40,637 bases of DNA from Ignavibacteria bacterium. Its GTDB lineage: Bacteria; Bacteroidota; Ignavibacteria; Kapaibacteriales; UBA961. Location of the stretch: the NCBI GenBank assembly GCA_016873735.1, contig VGWD01000021.1:1-40637 (forward strand), given 5' to 3'. The notes beneath the pieces are model-generated. The model was not told the origin of the DNA, did not search any database, and was given only the letters and a program-made list of their open reading frames with translations. A program made the position numbers and the translations under genes. Each line of letters begins with the position of its first letter. The stretch's first letter is position 1. Of this stretch, positions 25,178-35,344 are shown in pieces.

Positions 25178-27262
25178 TCATTCAGTGGTGGATCTTCCAA
25201 TGCTGCGTGAGAGGATCATTTCAGCAATAGCAAAACACAGTGCAAGAATCAAAAACAGTCTCCATAACTCTGTACCTACTCTTGCTTTTGCCACTGAATC
25301 ACCGATACGTGAAGATTGATTCAGTATTTGCACAAGAGATGGTTCTTTGACGCGATCTTTGATTGCATTGAGCATATCTTTTTCTGAAGCAAATGCCAAA
25401 TGACCTTCTTGTACGGGAATATTGACTGTCAATGCTGTAAGTGACTCACCTTCCTTGCTTCGAATGGCATATACTCCCGGATAATTCAATCGTCCGATGC
25501 GTACAGACAATCCACCCGGAACGGTTAATCCCTGCACTTGTGATTCCGTTCCTGCGGGATCACTCACACGCACCAATTGCTCAGGATTCTTCATGGCATT
25601 GGTAGGAATCATTGTGATTGCATCATCTCCGCAAATCAATTCGGAGGTGAGCATTTCTTTGGCTGATAAATATTGCATCGCGCGATATACCATTGCCGGC
25701 ATCAAACCGGAATATGGGAATGTGCTCCATGCAGGTGATGGGGGAACGGCACAATAGAGGATTTTGCCTTCACCACGACGTATCTCCGTCAAAAAGCTGC
25801 CTCCTTGCATCTGAATGAGCGATTGGCCCCCACTTGCAGTCAATGCTTTTTTGATTTTCGGCGAATCGCTGAGTGAGGTTTCCATTTCCAAACCCTTGAA
25901 CACTCCTCTGAATAGAGGATGCTGTCTGTCCACTCCGCTGCAAAGTCCGGGTGACCGCTCGCTAAATGACTGCACGCTCATTGGCGCAAGTCCAAGCAAT
26001 GACAATGCGGGGATTTGCTCTGCCGGTTCGAATCGATCATCCGGAAAAATGAGAGCAGTCCCACCTGATTGAATGAATGCATCCAATCTACTTGCTTCAT
26101 TTCGATTAAGAGTTCCGGCCACAATGATGATATCATGCTCATCATAATTCACGACACCTGCCTGATCGGCAGCATATGTAGCAAAAGAACCAACAATATT
26201 TGAAAGAGCTATGCGAAGAAATTCAGCCGAATTACCTGATGCAATTGCGCCAACAGTTGGTGGTGGCGGTATGATGAATGAGGCATGTCGAACATTATCA
26301 TGCTCGAGTGCATCCGGTTCTATCATCATGCGTACACGTATGATGCCGGTGGATTTCGGGGGTGCGGACAGTGTGACTGTTGCCGACTCACCTGCCTCGA
26401 TGTCTATACTTTTTTGAGCGACGCGCTGCTCATTGAATAACATGCTGATGATCAATCCACGAATATCATTTTTTCCACTATTGGTAAGACGCGCCTGGAT
26501 GTCTGCTGATTTGTCTTTCTCAAACATCGTGGTCATCATGATGATTGTGTCTATCGAAATATTCGTGGCGGGATTTCCATTTTGCATCGGTATGATAAAC
26601 ATTCCTGTTTGTGCATCAAATAATTGCAATGAATCAGCAAGAATCGATGCATAGTGCGATCGCTGCATATCAGTGATCAGATATACTTCTTTGTGGATGT
26701 TTACAGATACATCCAGCAAACCCTGAGAAGCACGTAAAGCATTATTGACTGTTGCAGTGGAATGAGCAGGAACACAAGCATTGATTTCCTTCAAGAGAAA
26801 TTCAGGATTGCGACTAAATGTTCGTTTTCTTTGATTTGCTATTGCGGACAAAGGAAGAAATGCCAATTCATCGCCTTCTTTCATTGCCATTGCGATTTGC
26901 TTGACCATCCCCTTTGCCTTCGCAAAACGATTGCCACCCAAATCCGACACATCCATGCTCAGAGAATTGTCCAAAATGACTATGATACTTGTTTTTGCAT
27001 GAGAACCAAGAGCAGGAATTGAACGTTGAATCGTCGGACGCGAAAATGCCAACACACAACAGATGATAATCAATGTTCGTAGAATCAATAATATGATTTG
27101 CTGTGTTTTGAGCTTACGAATGCTAGTCTTCTGCAATTCTTTGATGAATCGCAAAGTGCTGAAATCAACGGTTTTCAATTTCCGCAGATTCAATAAGTGA
27201 AGAATCACGGGAATTGCGGCCGCGATGAGACCGAGCAAAACAAGTGGATTGAGAAAGGTCAT
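25178..27262 (-). CDS. BatA-type membrane protein with VWA domain
   Basis: This 694-residue protein begins with the double transmembrane region typical of BatA/aerotolerance-type proteins (FLNPLVLLGLIAAAIPVILHLLNLR, about 3-27, and about 55-75). A von Willebrand A domain with a complete MIDAS motif follows (Asp98-x-Ser100-x-Ser102), then a large periplasmic region and a final helix at about 667-686. In Bacteroidota such proteins usually sit beside MoxR and DUF58 genes. Those are not in this window, and here it lies between mscL and a PAP2 gene. The function of the family is not settled. Confidence 0.88.
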   Translation of the reverse strand: MTFLNPLVLLGLIAAAIPVILHLLNLRKLKTVDFSTLRFIKELQKTSIRKLKTQQIILLILRTLIIICCVLAFSRPTIQRSIPALGSHAKTSIIVILDNSLSMDVSDLGGNRFAKAKGMVKQIAMAMKEGDELAFLPLSAIANQRKRTFSRNPEFLLKEINACVPAHSTATVNNALRASQGLLDVSVNIHKEVYLITDMQRSHYASILADSLQLFDAQTGMFIIPMQNGNPATNISIDTIIMMTTMFEKDKSADIQARLTNSGKNDIRGLIISMLFNEQRVAQKSIDIEAGESATVTLSAPPKSTGIIRVRMMIEPDALEHDNVRHASFIIPPPPTVGAIASGNSAEFLRIALSNIVGSFATYAADQAGVVNYDEHDIIIVAGTLNRNEASRLDAFIQSGGTALIFPDDRFEPAEQIPALSLLGLAPMSVQSFSERSPGLCSGVDRQHPLFRGVFKGLEMETSLSDSPKIKKALTASGGQSLIQMQGGSFLTEIRRGEGKILYCAVPPSPAWSTFPYSGLMPAMVYRAMQYLSAKEMLTSELICGDDAITMIPTNAMKNPEQLVRVSDPAGTESQVQGLTVPGGLSVRIGRLNYPGVYAIRSKEGESLTALTVNIPVQEGHLAFASEKDMLNAIKDRVKEPSLVQILNQSSRIGDSVAKARVGTELWRLFLILALCFAIAEMILSRSIGRSTTE

Positions 27263-27298
27263 GATGATTGCATGTGAATGAAGATTACCCCTAAAACA

Positions 27299-27727
27299 TC
27301 ATGATTGCTCTTGAAGATCCATGGTGCAATGTCCGCAACGCTTTGCTTGCACAGGGATTTTCATCAAACAATACCGACATTCCTTTTCTTTGCCTTCTTT
27401 TGACTGTTGGAATTTCATGAGCGCTCTCGTCATGGCAAAAATTGTGACGGAAACAATGACGAAATCCAAAATGGAATTCAAAAACAGTCCTAAATTCAAT
27501 GTTGGTGCACCGGCATCTTTTGCTGCTTTCAATGTTGGATAATCAATGCCATTCAAGCTGATGAAGAAATTCGAGAGATCCACCTTGTTGATTGCTCCGA
27601 GGGGAGGCATTACGATATCATTGACAAGTGAAGTGACAATCTTTCCGAAGGCACCACCGATCATCACGCCAATGGCCAAATCCAGAACATTCCCTTTATT
27701 GATGAATTCTTTGAAATCTTTCAGCAT
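27299..27727 (-). CDS. mscL: Large-conductance mechanosensitive channel MscL with zinc ribbon
   Basis: MscL opens under membrane tension to release solutes. The N-terminal amphipathic helix and TM1 are classic (FKEFINKGNVLDLAIGV, GGAFGKIVTSLVNDIVMPP), and TM2 is at about 78-103. After TM2 the usual cytoplasmic helix is replaced or followed by a four-cysteine ribbon (Cys117, Cys120, Cys131, Cys134) with a basic linker. The 142 residues otherwise fit the family. An AGGAG sequence 7 bases before the ATG at 27727 fixes the start against a longer frame from 27751. It is 36 bp upstream of the BatA-like gene on the same strand. Confidence 0.95.
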   Translation of the reverse strand: MLKDFKEFINKGNVLDLAIGVMIGGAFGKIVTSLVNDIVMPPLGAINKVDLSNFFISLNGIDYPTLKAAKDAGAPTLNLGLFLNSILDFVIVSVTIFAMTRALMKFQQSKEGKEKECRYCLMKIPVQAKRCGHCTMDLQEQS

Positions 27728-27734
27728 ACATCTA

Positions 27735-27740
27735 CTCCTA
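27735..27740 (-). promoter_or_regulatory. Ribosome-binding site deciding the mscL start
   Basis: TAGGAG on the minus strand lies 7 bases before the ATG at 27727. It falls inside the alternative longer frame and so argues for the shorter protein. Confidence 0.65.
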
Positions 27741-27892
27741 GGATGACTCAAAAATCATGAAATGAACGCTTCTCTGCAAACGAATTCCGAATGGAATGAT
27801 GTCTTATCCACATGCAAGCCCGATATAGCAAGAAAAGCAGGTGATTTCGTATTTTGCATGCATTCTGATTTACTTTTTGCAAGGATTGCTTC

Positions 27893-28777
27893 ATGGCAGA
27901 GCATGGAATGGGCATTGATGCCTCAGAAAAAAGTGCACTTCTCGATAAACGCATAGATTGTTTGGACAAAGGTTTTGTTCGCCTCATCGATGTGATGGGT
28001 GATGATGCCTCGATTGTGCAAGCTGCTCGTGTATCCTATGGATCTGGAACAAAGAAGGTGCATGAAGATCGCGGACTCATTCGTTATCTGCTTCGCCATG
28101 CTCATACCACTCCTTTCGAAATGGTGGAATTCAAATTTCATGTGAAATTGCCAATCTTTGTTGCAAGACAATGGATCAGACATCGTACCGCGAATGTGAA
28201 TGAATATAGTGGTCGATATTCTGAAATGAAGGATGAATTTTACACTCCGTCAATTCAAGACATTCGTCCGCAAAGCGTCTCGAATAAGCAAGGAAGATCA
28301 GATGAAACGCTCCCCGACGGCATGGCTGAACAAGCAGCCGATGCTTTCAAGAAAGGTCAGGACGATGCTTATGCTCAATATCAGGAATTTCTGGAGCAAG
28401 GCATCGCTCGTGAAATCGCCCGCATCAATTTGCCGGTTTCGAATTACACAGAATGGTATTGGAAGATTGATCTCCATAATCTTTTCCATTTTCTGAGACT
28501 TCGCGTTGATGCTCATGCCCAATATGAGATTCGCGTTTTTGCAGAAGCAATTGCAGAATTGGTGAAGCCATTTGTTCCTCATGCATGGGAAGCATTCGAG
28601 GATTATATTCTGAATGCACATCGCATGACTGCTCCTGAAATGAAAGTGATGAAATATCTTCTGCAATCACTCACCATGCCATCCGATGAGCAATTGGCTG
28701 AACTTGGTTTGAAGGGAAGGGAAGCTGTTGAATTCAAAGATAAAATGCAGGGACTCTTCTCTCAGGACAATCCCTGA
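27893..28777 (+). CDS. thyX: Flavin-dependent thymidylate synthase ThyX
   Basis: ThyX makes dTMP from dUMP using methylene-tetrahydrofolate, NADPH and FAD. The signature RHRx7S is at residues 96-106 (RHRTANVNEYS), followed by GRYSE. The 294 residues are slightly longer than many ThyX proteins because of an N-terminal extension. AAGGA lies 9 bases before the ATG at 27893. The gene is divergent from mscL, with a shared 165-bp promoter region, and lies 7 bp before the cytochrome c peroxidase gene on the same strand. Confidence 0.96.
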   Translation: MAEHGMGIDASEKSALLDKRIDCLDKGFVRLIDVMGDDASIVQAARVSYGSGTKKVHEDRGLIRYLLRHAHTTPFEMVEFKFHVKLPIFVARQWIRHRTANVNEYSGRYSEMKDEFYTPSIQDIRPQSVSNKQGRSDETLPDGMAEQAADAFKKGQDDAYAQYQEFLEQGIAREIARINLPVSNYTEWYWKIDLHNLFHFLRLRVDAHAQYEIRVFAEAIAELVKPFVPHAWEAFEDYILNAHRMTAPEMKVMKYLLQSLTMPSDEQLAELGLKGREAVEFKDKMQGLFSQDNP

Positions 28778-28784
28778 TATTCCT

Positions 28785-29822
28785 ATGAAAAACAATATCC
28801 GATATAGCATCTTATTGATGTTCATGATCGGATTATGTGCCATTTCATGCTCAGAAAGTACTTCTCCTTCGATGGATTCCTGTTCTCCATCAATGATGAA
28901 TCTTCCCGGTGGAATTTCCGTCATTCCATTTTCTGCTCATCAATCATATTCACAGCCGGTGTTTGTACTGGGACGTGCTTTGTTTTACGAAGGCAATTTG
29001 TCAGGAGATGCCTCTGTATCATGCGCTTCCTGCCATAAACAAGCATTTGGGTTTTCGGATGCAGGAAATATCGTAAGCAAGGGCGTGGCAAGTGAATCGG
29101 GTATGCGCAATGCTCCCACGCTCATCAATTCAGCATTTCAGGCTTCTTTCTTCATGGATGGCAGATCCGCAACGCTCGAAAGGCAAATCGAAGATGCATT
29201 GCGAAGTCCGAATGAAATGTATGCTACTGATTCCATCGTGAAGAAAGCGGTGATCAACTCTTCTCGATTATCTCAATTATGGAAACAGGCATTTGGTGAA
29301 CAAGAGATAACTCTCGGTGGAGTTTCAATGGCAATTGGTGTATTCACCCGTATGATTGTTTCAGGTTCAACTCCGCATGACGCATTTCTTGCAGGCAATC
29401 AATCTGCATTGAATCAAAGAGAGCAAAGAGGAAAATTATTATTTGATGGAAAGGCGCATTGCGTGAAGTGTCATGGCGGACCCCATCTCTCTGATGGCTT
29501 ATTTCACAGCACCGGATTGCATACGCATTATTATGACAAGGGGAGATATTATGTCACGAAATCAGATGCAGACATTGGAACATTCAAAACTCCTACTTTG
29601 AGAAACATTGCTCTCACGCATCCTTATATGCATGATGGCTCATTGCCAACACTTCGGTCGGTGATTGAGCATTATAATGCGGGTGGAAAGCAATTCATCA
29701 ATAAGTCTTCAGACATCATTCCCCTGAATCTCACCAAAGAAGAAATGGATGATTTGGAAGCTTACTTGCATGCATTCACTGATTCATCATTGATTCGCAA
29801 TGCTTGTTTGTCCAAGCCATGA
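28785..29822 (+). CDS. Di-haem cytochrome c peroxidase, probable lipoprotein
   Basis: This is a MauG/CcpA-family di-haem protein of 345 residues that reduces hydrogen peroxide or performs related oxidations outside the cytoplasm. The two haem-binding sites are C80-A-S-C-H84 and C226-V-K-C-H230, with the typical downstream FKTPTLRN and PYMHDGS segments. The N-terminal signal ends at Cys22 (CAISC), so it is probably a lipoprotein. The frame is open back to 28728 inside thyX, but the signal peptide fixes the start. Its stop abuts the xseB stop (TGATCA). Confidence 0.93.
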   Translation: MKNNIRYSILLMFMIGLCAISCSESTSPSMDSCSPSMMNLPGGISVIPFSAHQSYSQPVFVLGRALFYEGNLSGDASVSCASCHKQAFGFSDAGNIVSKGVASESGMRNAPTLINSAFQASFFMDGRSATLERQIEDALRSPNEMYATDSIVKKAVINSSRLSQLWKQAFGEQEITLGGVSMAIGVFTRMIVSGSTPHDAFLAGNQSALNQREQRGKLLFDGKAHCVKCHGGPHLSDGLFHSTGLHTHYYDKGRYYVTKSDADIGTFKTPTLRNIALTHPYMHDGSLPTLRSVIEHYNAGGKQFINKSSDIIPLNLTKEEMDDLEAYLHAFTDSSLIRNACLSKP

Positions 29823-30017
29823 TCAAGAAGCTCCAAGCACTGTGAGTTTTTGTTCGGCATCATCCAGTGTTTTCTTGCATGCCCCGATCAATGCAATCCC
29901 TTCTTCATACAGCGACATCATTTCATTGAGCGGTGCATTGCCTTGATCCAATACGGATACGATGTATTCCAATCTTTTTATCTGATCTTCAAAACTTTGT
30001 TCATTCTTCTTTGCCAT
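29823..30017 (-). CDS. xseB: Exodeoxyribonuclease VII small subunit
   Basis: This 64-residue helical protein has the XseB pattern: [35 protein letters not shown], a conserved core of the exonuclease VII small subunit. The partner xseA is not in the window. The ATG at 30017 overlaps the end of msrB by 17 bp. Its stop abuts that of the cytochrome c peroxidase gene. Confidence 0.92.
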   Translation of the reverse strand: MAKKNEQSFEDQIKRLEYIVSVLDQGNAPLNEMMSLYEEGIALIGACKKTLDDAEQKLTVLGAS

Positions 30018-30414
30018 GTGCATCCTTAGCTGAAAATGATAATGAAGCGGAATTGACGCAATAACGAATTCCTGTAAGGGCGGGTCCATCCGGAAACACA
30101 TGTCCAAGATGTGCGCCACATTGCGAACATGTGATCTCGGTGCGAATCATTCCATGCGAATGATCAGGAGTTTCTTCAATCAATTCGGGATTCGGTGCAG
30201 AGAAAAACGAGGGCCATCCGCAACCTGAATCATATTTCTCATGCGAAGTGAATAGGGGAGCTCCACAACAAATGCAGGAATATGTACCATCTTCATGATG
30301 ATCCCAATATGTTCCGGTAAAAGCGCGTTCCGTACCTTTGAGTCTTGTCACAGCATACTGTTCATCTGTGAGTTGCTCTCTCCATTCTTCTTCAGATTTA
30401 TTGATGTGATTCAT
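30001..30414 (-). CDS. msrB: Peptide-methionine (R)-S-oxide reductase MsrB
   Basis: MsrB repairs the R form of methionine sulphoxide in proteins. Zinc ligands are Cys47/Cys50 and Cys96/Cys99, the core SGCGWPSF is at about 63-70, and the catalytic Cys119 is in [11 protein letters not shown]. The 137 residues match a stand-alone MsrB with no fused MsrA. No signal peptide is present, so it is cytoplasmic. The start at 30414 lies 1 bp after the upstream gene's stop; an in-frame ATG at 30465 inside that gene is rejected. Confidence 0.97.
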   Translation of the reverse strand: MNHINKSEEEWREQLTDEQYAVTRLKGTERAFTGTYWDHHEDGTYSCICCGAPLFTSHEKYDSGCGWPSFFSAPNPELIEETPDHSHGMIRTEITCSQCGAHLGHVFPDGPALTGIRYCVNSASLSFSAKDAHGKEE

Positions 30415-30415
30415 G

Positions 30416-33400
30416 TTATTTCTGAATGATGATGGGAATCGAACAGCGTTCCGTTCTTGTTTCAAGAAGAAGCATATACATTCCCGGACTCAATCCTTGA
30501 TATGGTAATATTGCTGTGATCACACCGGGCAACGTGAATCCTTTTACAATAGGGAATTCACTACCTGTGCTTGAATATGCTCGCAGAGAGAATGGGCCTT
30601 GTTCAGGTATGCGTAGAATTATGTCTGCATCTTGAACAATTGGATGAGGATTCACACTGATGGCGGCCTTTGCAAATGATTTATCGGGATGCCATAAGCG
30701 GATGCCGCCTTCATAACAAATGTCGCCGATGATCACATTTCCATTTCGGGTGGTATATTTCAAGATTCCACCTATGGGCTTTACAGCTTCGATCGTCACG
30801 CTTGTGGAAGGTGCATTTCCAAGTAATCCTCTTATATTCAAAGTGGTCAAAATCGGGGCATTGCTCATGGGCAAATACAGAGTCGCAAACTTTATTGAAT
30901 CGCCTGTAACTTGACTAAATCCCTGATTTAAAATTTCAGCAACAGTTGCATTCCATGAAATTCTCAATTCCACGGCTGCGATGCCTGCTCCTTCAATCCC
31001 GGAAGTGTCGACAATTGAGATATTCATGATCGCTTTTTCATTATTGTTCACGATCAATGAATCCAATATGATGCGTGCATTACCGATTGACACGAACATG
31101 GAATCAGACAAGGTGGAGCAATATTGTGAATATGCTCTGACTGCATAAAAGCCTGAAGTATCGATCACTTTGATTGAATCTCTGCCTTTTGCAAGAACAG
31201 TGCCATTCAATAACCATTCATATTGTGATCCATTACCACTGACAAATAGTGTATCATTTCTTCTGCTTATGATTGGCTTTATTGGTGGATCAACAATGGT
31301 GATTGTCACGGTATCGAAGATTGTACAACCTTTGGATGACATCCCTTTGACTATATACGTTGTTGTCACTTGTGGTGTGGCGATTGGATTCGCTATTGTT
31401 GGATCAGATATTCCTGTAATTGGCAACCATTCATATGCATCACTTCCGCTTGCATCTAACATTATTCCATCACCTTTGCACAAGATGGTATCTCGTAATT
31501 GAGTGATTTTGGGTTTAGGATTGACGATCACTGAAATCGAATCTCGGAATACACATCCTATTGGTGAAGTGATTGCAAGTTGAAATACTGTTGTTGTTGA
31601 TGGTTTCACATTGATTTGCTTAAAGATGGATCCTCTTGCAATCGTATCATTTTGTGTGTACCATACATAGGTATATGGTGGGACGCCCCCAAAAGTAAAT
31701 GAGCCGGGAATTGCGATCGAATCTTGTTCCGGGCATATTTCAATCATGCGCTGGATACCTGAAACGGTTGGTGCTTCTTCCATTTCGACACGGATTGTAT
31801 CTATAGCGGAACAACCTGATTGTGTTTCTGCATAGACTGTATATGTGCGTGTGGAATCAACAATGCAACGTACTTTTTGCCCTTTGTTTTCGAGCAATCC
31901 TTTTGTGGCAAGCCATGTTAAATCCTGCGTGCTGTTTGCACTAAGAATGATGGTGTCCCCTTTGCAAGCTTTGATGATATTCGAGGGAACGCTCAGCGTT
32001 GGAGCCGGCAATACTTTTACACTGACCAATGCATAATCAACGCAACCATTGGAATCTGTTACGATCACTCGATATACTTCATCTTTTGTAGGTCTTGCAG
32101 TTGTGTTTTGCCTATCAGTATTTGTGATATTCATTCCTTCCCAACGATATGTATAGGGTCCTGTACCACCGATTGGTTTTACGGATAATTGCACCAATGT
32201 CTTCTCACAAATCGTTGTGTCTTTCGAAGCGGAAACAGACATCACACCAAAGGAACTTTCTTTGAATTGCACATTGGAAACTATGATTCCTTTTTGGCCC
32301 TGTTCAGCTCCATAACTATTTCTATGGGCTGTATTGAGTCCGGGCATGCCACCAATATTGTCTATGATTGCAAGACTTGATGCTGAATTTTTAAAGAGTA
32401 CGGCACCACCGGCACCACCTCCCCCCGGTCCATGCATCCCGACAGCTGTTGAACCACCTTTTCCACCCTTTGTTTCAATGATGAGTGTATCGCCAAGTGA
32501 GATAAAACGATTCACATCAAAGTAAACGGTTCCGCCGGCACCACCACCTCCATAGCCATCATTTGATGCTCCGGGTTTAGGACCTCCGACATCGGCACCA
32601 TTATTTTTGATGACAGCAAAATCTCTGATAATCACATTATTCGCTCGGATATATGCGATGCCACCACCGGCTCCTCCGGACAAACTTGCATTGTTATTGT
32701 CATGTCCTGCACCACCTCCTCCACCCATGAATAATCTCGGCAATGAATCATTCACGAATTGTTGATAAGGAAGATTCATCCCACCGATTCCTCCGATGTG
32801 AGCGAGTGTATCATGGTGGTGGCGTGGGAAATCTTTTGAACCTATTCCGCCTTTCCCGCCATTACCTCCGCCACCCCCACCGGAATTATGAGCATTGCCA
32901 CCGCCACCACCATTTGCAGGAGCACCTCTTCCGAGGAGATAATTTCGAGAAAGTATTGCAATGCCTGAACCTTTTTCACCTGCATCCAATACAACTGTAT
33001 CCGGGAGAGCATAATCCTTAACTTTGTAATTGCCAGAGCCGACCCTTGCTCTTCCACCATTGAAACCTTTACCTGAAATATCAATGATTCCTGCTATTTC
33101 AAAGTAAAGCCGCACCTCAAATGCGAGCACTCCGCCGGTAGAACCATTCCATGGTTCACATGTGAGTGGCATATTGAAAATATTCACTTCAGCTGAATCA
33201 TAAACAGGTACCGTCACCAATTGCACAGGTGCTTTTTCGGGGTCATATTGACGCATGGGAGCATGCTTGAAAATGATTGTCGAGCCCTTGATCGAATCAA
33301 TAACCAAGATTTCGGAATTTCCTGCATTTCCCCATTGTAGAACAGTGCCGAAAGCCGGAGTATTGGTGGTATCTATCCTGGCCCCTTGCATTTGTATCAT

Positions 33401-33631
33401 CAGAACTTTTTGATTTGGAGCAAACCCAAATACACCAATCACATCAACCGATTTCGTGCATCTATGATATTTGGTCACTTTCGCATAATTATTGATGATT
33501 CCTCTCAAGGGTTTTACGCCCTGTCCATGGGAAATTTCGGGAAAAAGGACCAAAAAGAATAAGCAAAAGACCAATATTGAAATGAAGTGGCTTTTAATTG
33601 GTCCGGAATTATGTGAAAAGTTCAAATGCAT
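30416..33631 (-). CDS. Large glycine-rich, PKD-like secreted protein with T9SS-like tail
   Basis: This is a 1071-residue secreted protein. After the signal peptide (ending ISHGQ) comes a beta-rich domain (about 40-220). A glycine-rich section (about 224-410) follows with several runs of four to six Gly separated by Asn, His or Ser. Several Ig/PKD-like repeats (about 460-830) share motifs such as [12 protein letters not shown] and [11 protein letters not shown] region at about 842-977 resembles cohesin-type beta-sandwiches. A C-terminal sorting-type domain ends in PIIIQK. The repeats resemble SprB-type and other T9SS surface adhesins. The start is taken at 33631, where the signal peptide begins; 33679 is also in frame. 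Confidence 0.85.
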   Translation of the reverse strand: MHLNFSHNSGPIKSHFISILVFCLFFLVLFPEISHGQGVKPLRGIINNYAKVTKYHRCTKSVDVIGVFGFAPNQKVLMIQMQGARIDTTNTPAFGTVLQWGNAGNSEILVIDSIKGSTIIFKHAPMRQYDPEKAPVQLVTVPVYDSAEVNIFNMPLTCEPWNGSTGGVLAFEVRLYFEIAGIIDISGKGFNGGRARVGSGNYKVKDYALPDTVVLDAGEKGSGIAILSRNYLLGRGAPANGGGGGNAHNSGGGGGGNGGKGGIGSKDFPRHHHDTLAHIGGIGGMNLPYQQFVNDSLPRLFMGGGGGAGHDNNNASLSGGAGGGIAYIRANNVIIRDFAVIKNNGADVGGPKPGASNDGYGGGGAGGTVYFDVNRFISLGDTLIIETKGGKGGSTAVGMHGPGGGGAGGAVLFKNSASSLAIIDNIGGMPGLNTAHRNSYGAEQGQKGIIVSNVQFKESSFGVMSVSASKDTTICEKTLVQLSVKPIGGTGPYTYRWEGMNITNTDRQNTTARPTKDEVYRVIVTDSNGCVDYALVSVKVLPAPTLSVPSNIIKACKGDTIILSANSTQDLTWLATKGLLENKGQKVRCIVDSTRTYTVYAETQSGCSAIDTIRVEMEEAPTVSGIQRMIEICPEQDSIAIPGSFTFGGVPPYTYVWYTQNDTIARGSIFKQINVKPSTTTVFQLAITSPIGCVFRDSISVIVNPKPKITQLRDTILCKGDGIMLDASGSDAYEWLPITGISDPTIANPIATPQVTTTYIVKGMSSKGCTIFDTVTITIVDPPIKPIISRRNDTLFVSGNGSQYEWLLNGTVLAKGRDSIKVIDTSGFYAVRAYSQYCSTLSDSMFVSIGNARIILDSLIVNNNEKAIMNISIVDTSGIEGAGIAAVELRISWNATVAEILNQGFSQVTGDSIKFATLYLPMSNAPILTTLNIRGLLGNAPSTSVTIEAVKPIGGILKYTTRNGNVIIGDICYEGGIRLWHPDKSFAKAAISVNPHPIVQDADIILRIPEQGPFSLRAYSSTGSEFPIVKGFTLPGVITAILPYQGLSPGMYMLLLETRTERCSIPIIIQK

Positions 33632-33700
33632 GTCGCGAAGATACATGTTTTCAGCAAAGTTGGAACCCACAACAGTCAAATTTCAAGGAGAAAGTTGGCA

Positions 33701-33814
33701 ATGCGAAAAAAACTGCTGTTTTTGGGACAATTCCTTGAAAACTATTGCTTTGAAGGGCACATTGAGCTGGGATATTGGGGGGAAATTCGAGAAAAATCCG
33801 TATTTTTCCGTTAG
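33701..33814 (+). CDS. Possible 37-residue leader peptide upstream of glgA
   Basis: A short frame starts at ATG 33701, 10 bases after a strong AAGGAG (33685-33690), and ends with TAG at 33812-33814, 42 bp before glgA. It has no recognisable domain. The good ribosome-binding site in an otherwise empty 225-bp gap is the only support. Confidence 0.25.
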   Translation: MRKKLLFLGQFLENYCFEGHIELGYWGEIREKSVFFR

Positions 33815-33856
33815 GCACCCGTGCGTATTCATACACCTTAGGTTGAACTTCAAGCC

Positions 33857-35344
33857 ATGGCAAAACCATTAAGCATATTGTTTGTGACGAGCGAAGTCTA
33901 TCCATTTGCCAAGACCGGTGGTTTGGCGGATGTTTCCTATTCTTTGCCCCTTGCTTTGCGTGAATTGGGTCATGACATCCGAGTGATGGCACCAAAATAC
34001 GGTTCAATCAGTGAAAGAAAGAATCGCATTCATGAGATCAATCGTCTTAGGGACATTCCCATACCGATCGGGGACACTGAATCTTATGCCACTGTGAAAT
34101 CTTCTTCAATCAATAATCCTCGTTCCAAGGTTCAAGCATATATCACGACGAATTCAAATTATTTCGATGCAAAGAAGGGTTTTTATGCCGATCCGGTAAC
34201 AGGTTTGGACTATCCGGACAATGATGAGCGATTTGTGTTTTTTGGGCATTCGGTGATACAAACTTGCATGTTGCTCGGTTGGGTTCCTGATATCATTCAT
34301 TGCAATGATTGGCAAACCGGGATTTTGCCTGCATTGGTTCGATTGAAGCATAGTGATTTGTTTGCAAAAACGAAGATCATTTATACGATACACAATTTCG
34401 GATTGCAGGGTGATTTTCTGATGAAGACATTGACAAAAACCGGGTTTTCTTCCCGTGATGCTGATGCTTTGTCGCATAAGAAGAAAGTCAATTTCATGAA
34501 AGCCGGCATACATTTTTCGGACTGCATCACAACAGTAAGTCCGACATATGCAAAAGAGGTTCTTGCAGATCAAAAGCTCAGCAATGGATTGAGCGATGTA
34601 TTGAATGCAAAACCCGATCGTATGGTGGGGATTGCTCACGGAGTTGATTTGAACACATGGAATCCAAAGACTGATGCATATCTTACAAAAAAATATGACA
34701 AGTCCTCTTTGGAAAACAAAGCACCGAACAAAGTAACAGTTCTTGAGAGATTTGGCTTGCCTGTGCATCATGATAAGCGAGTTCCTTTGATAGCAATGGT
34801 CACTCGTATCATCGATCAGAAAGGGATTCAACTTATTCTTGATGCTGAAAAGGATTTGTTCAAAAAGGGTATACAGTTTGTTCTACTTGGGGAGGGTGAT
34901 CATTCATTCTATCCAAAGCTCGAAGCATTGGCAAAGAAATATCCTGAAAAATTCTCTCTTCGCATTGAGTTTGATGATGAATTGGCTCATTTGATGGAAG
35001 CAGGCGCAGATATGTTTCTGATGCCCTCCAAGTATGAACCATGTGGTCTCAATCAGCAATACTCATTGGTGTATGGCACTGTTCCCATTGTACGTTCAAC
35101 AGGGGGATTGGCAGATACAGTCACGGATTTTGACAAAAAAACCGGTGAAGGCACAGGTTTTGTGTTCAAGGATTATACTGCTAAATCAATGCTTGCCGCC
35201 ATAGACAAAGCGTGCAAACATTATGATGATGAAGAACAATGGAATGCACTGGTCCTCAATGGCATGAATGAAGATCGTTCTTGGGGGCGTGCCGCCAGAC
35301 AATACAGTGAATTGTATCGTGCTCTCATGAAAGACATGCTCTAA
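33857..35344 (+). CDS. glgA: Glycogen/starch synthase GlgA (GT5)
   Basis: GlgA elongates alpha-1,4-glucan from a nucleotide-glucose donor. The donor-binding KTGGL is at 19-23, HCNDWQT at 148-154, TIHNFGLQG at about 177-185, TRIIDQKG at about 316-323, and the C-terminal EPCGLNQ and STGGL at 394-400 and 414-418. The 495 residues fit family GT5. The start is at the first ATG after a 225-bp gap from the divergent T9SS protein. The stop overlaps the next start in TAATG. No other glycogen gene is in the window. Confidence 0.96.
   Translation: MAKPLSILFVTSEVYPFAKTGGLADVSYSLPLALRELGHDIRVMAPKYGSISERKNRIHEINRLRDIPIPIGDTESYATVKSSSINNPRSKVQAYITTNSNYFDAKKGFYADPVTGLDYPDNDERFVFFGHSVIQTCMLLGWVPDIIHCNDWQTGILPALVRLKHSDLFAKTKIIYTIHNFGLQGDFLMKTLTKTGFSSRDADALSHKKKVNFMKAGIHFSDCITTVSPTYAKEVLADQKLSNGLSDVLNAKPDRMVGIAHGVDLNTWNPKTDAYLTKKYDKSSLENKAPNKVTVLERFGLPVHHDKRVPLIAMVTRIIDQKGIQLILDAEKDLFKKGIQFVLLGEGDHSFYPKLEALAKKYPEKFSLRIEFDDELAHLMEAGADMFLMPSKYEPCGLNQQYSLVYGTVPIVRSTGGLADTVTDFDKKTGEGTGFVFKDYTAKSMLAAIDKACKHYDDEEQWNALVLNGMNEDRSWGRAARQYSELYRALMKDML

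Noticed and set aside
27893-29822. Functional unit of thyX and cytochrome c peroxidase
   Set aside because: They are only 7 bp apart, but nothing in the sequence links their roles beyond compact packing.
32189-33084. Several plus- and minus-strand frames in the glycine-rich region
   Set aside because: They come from the repetitive GGN codons of the large secreted protein, giving low-complexity shadow translations.
33791-33808. Hairpin with 7-bp AT-rich arms before glgA
   Set aside because: Short, AT-rich and not followed by a T-run; too weak to call a regulatory element.
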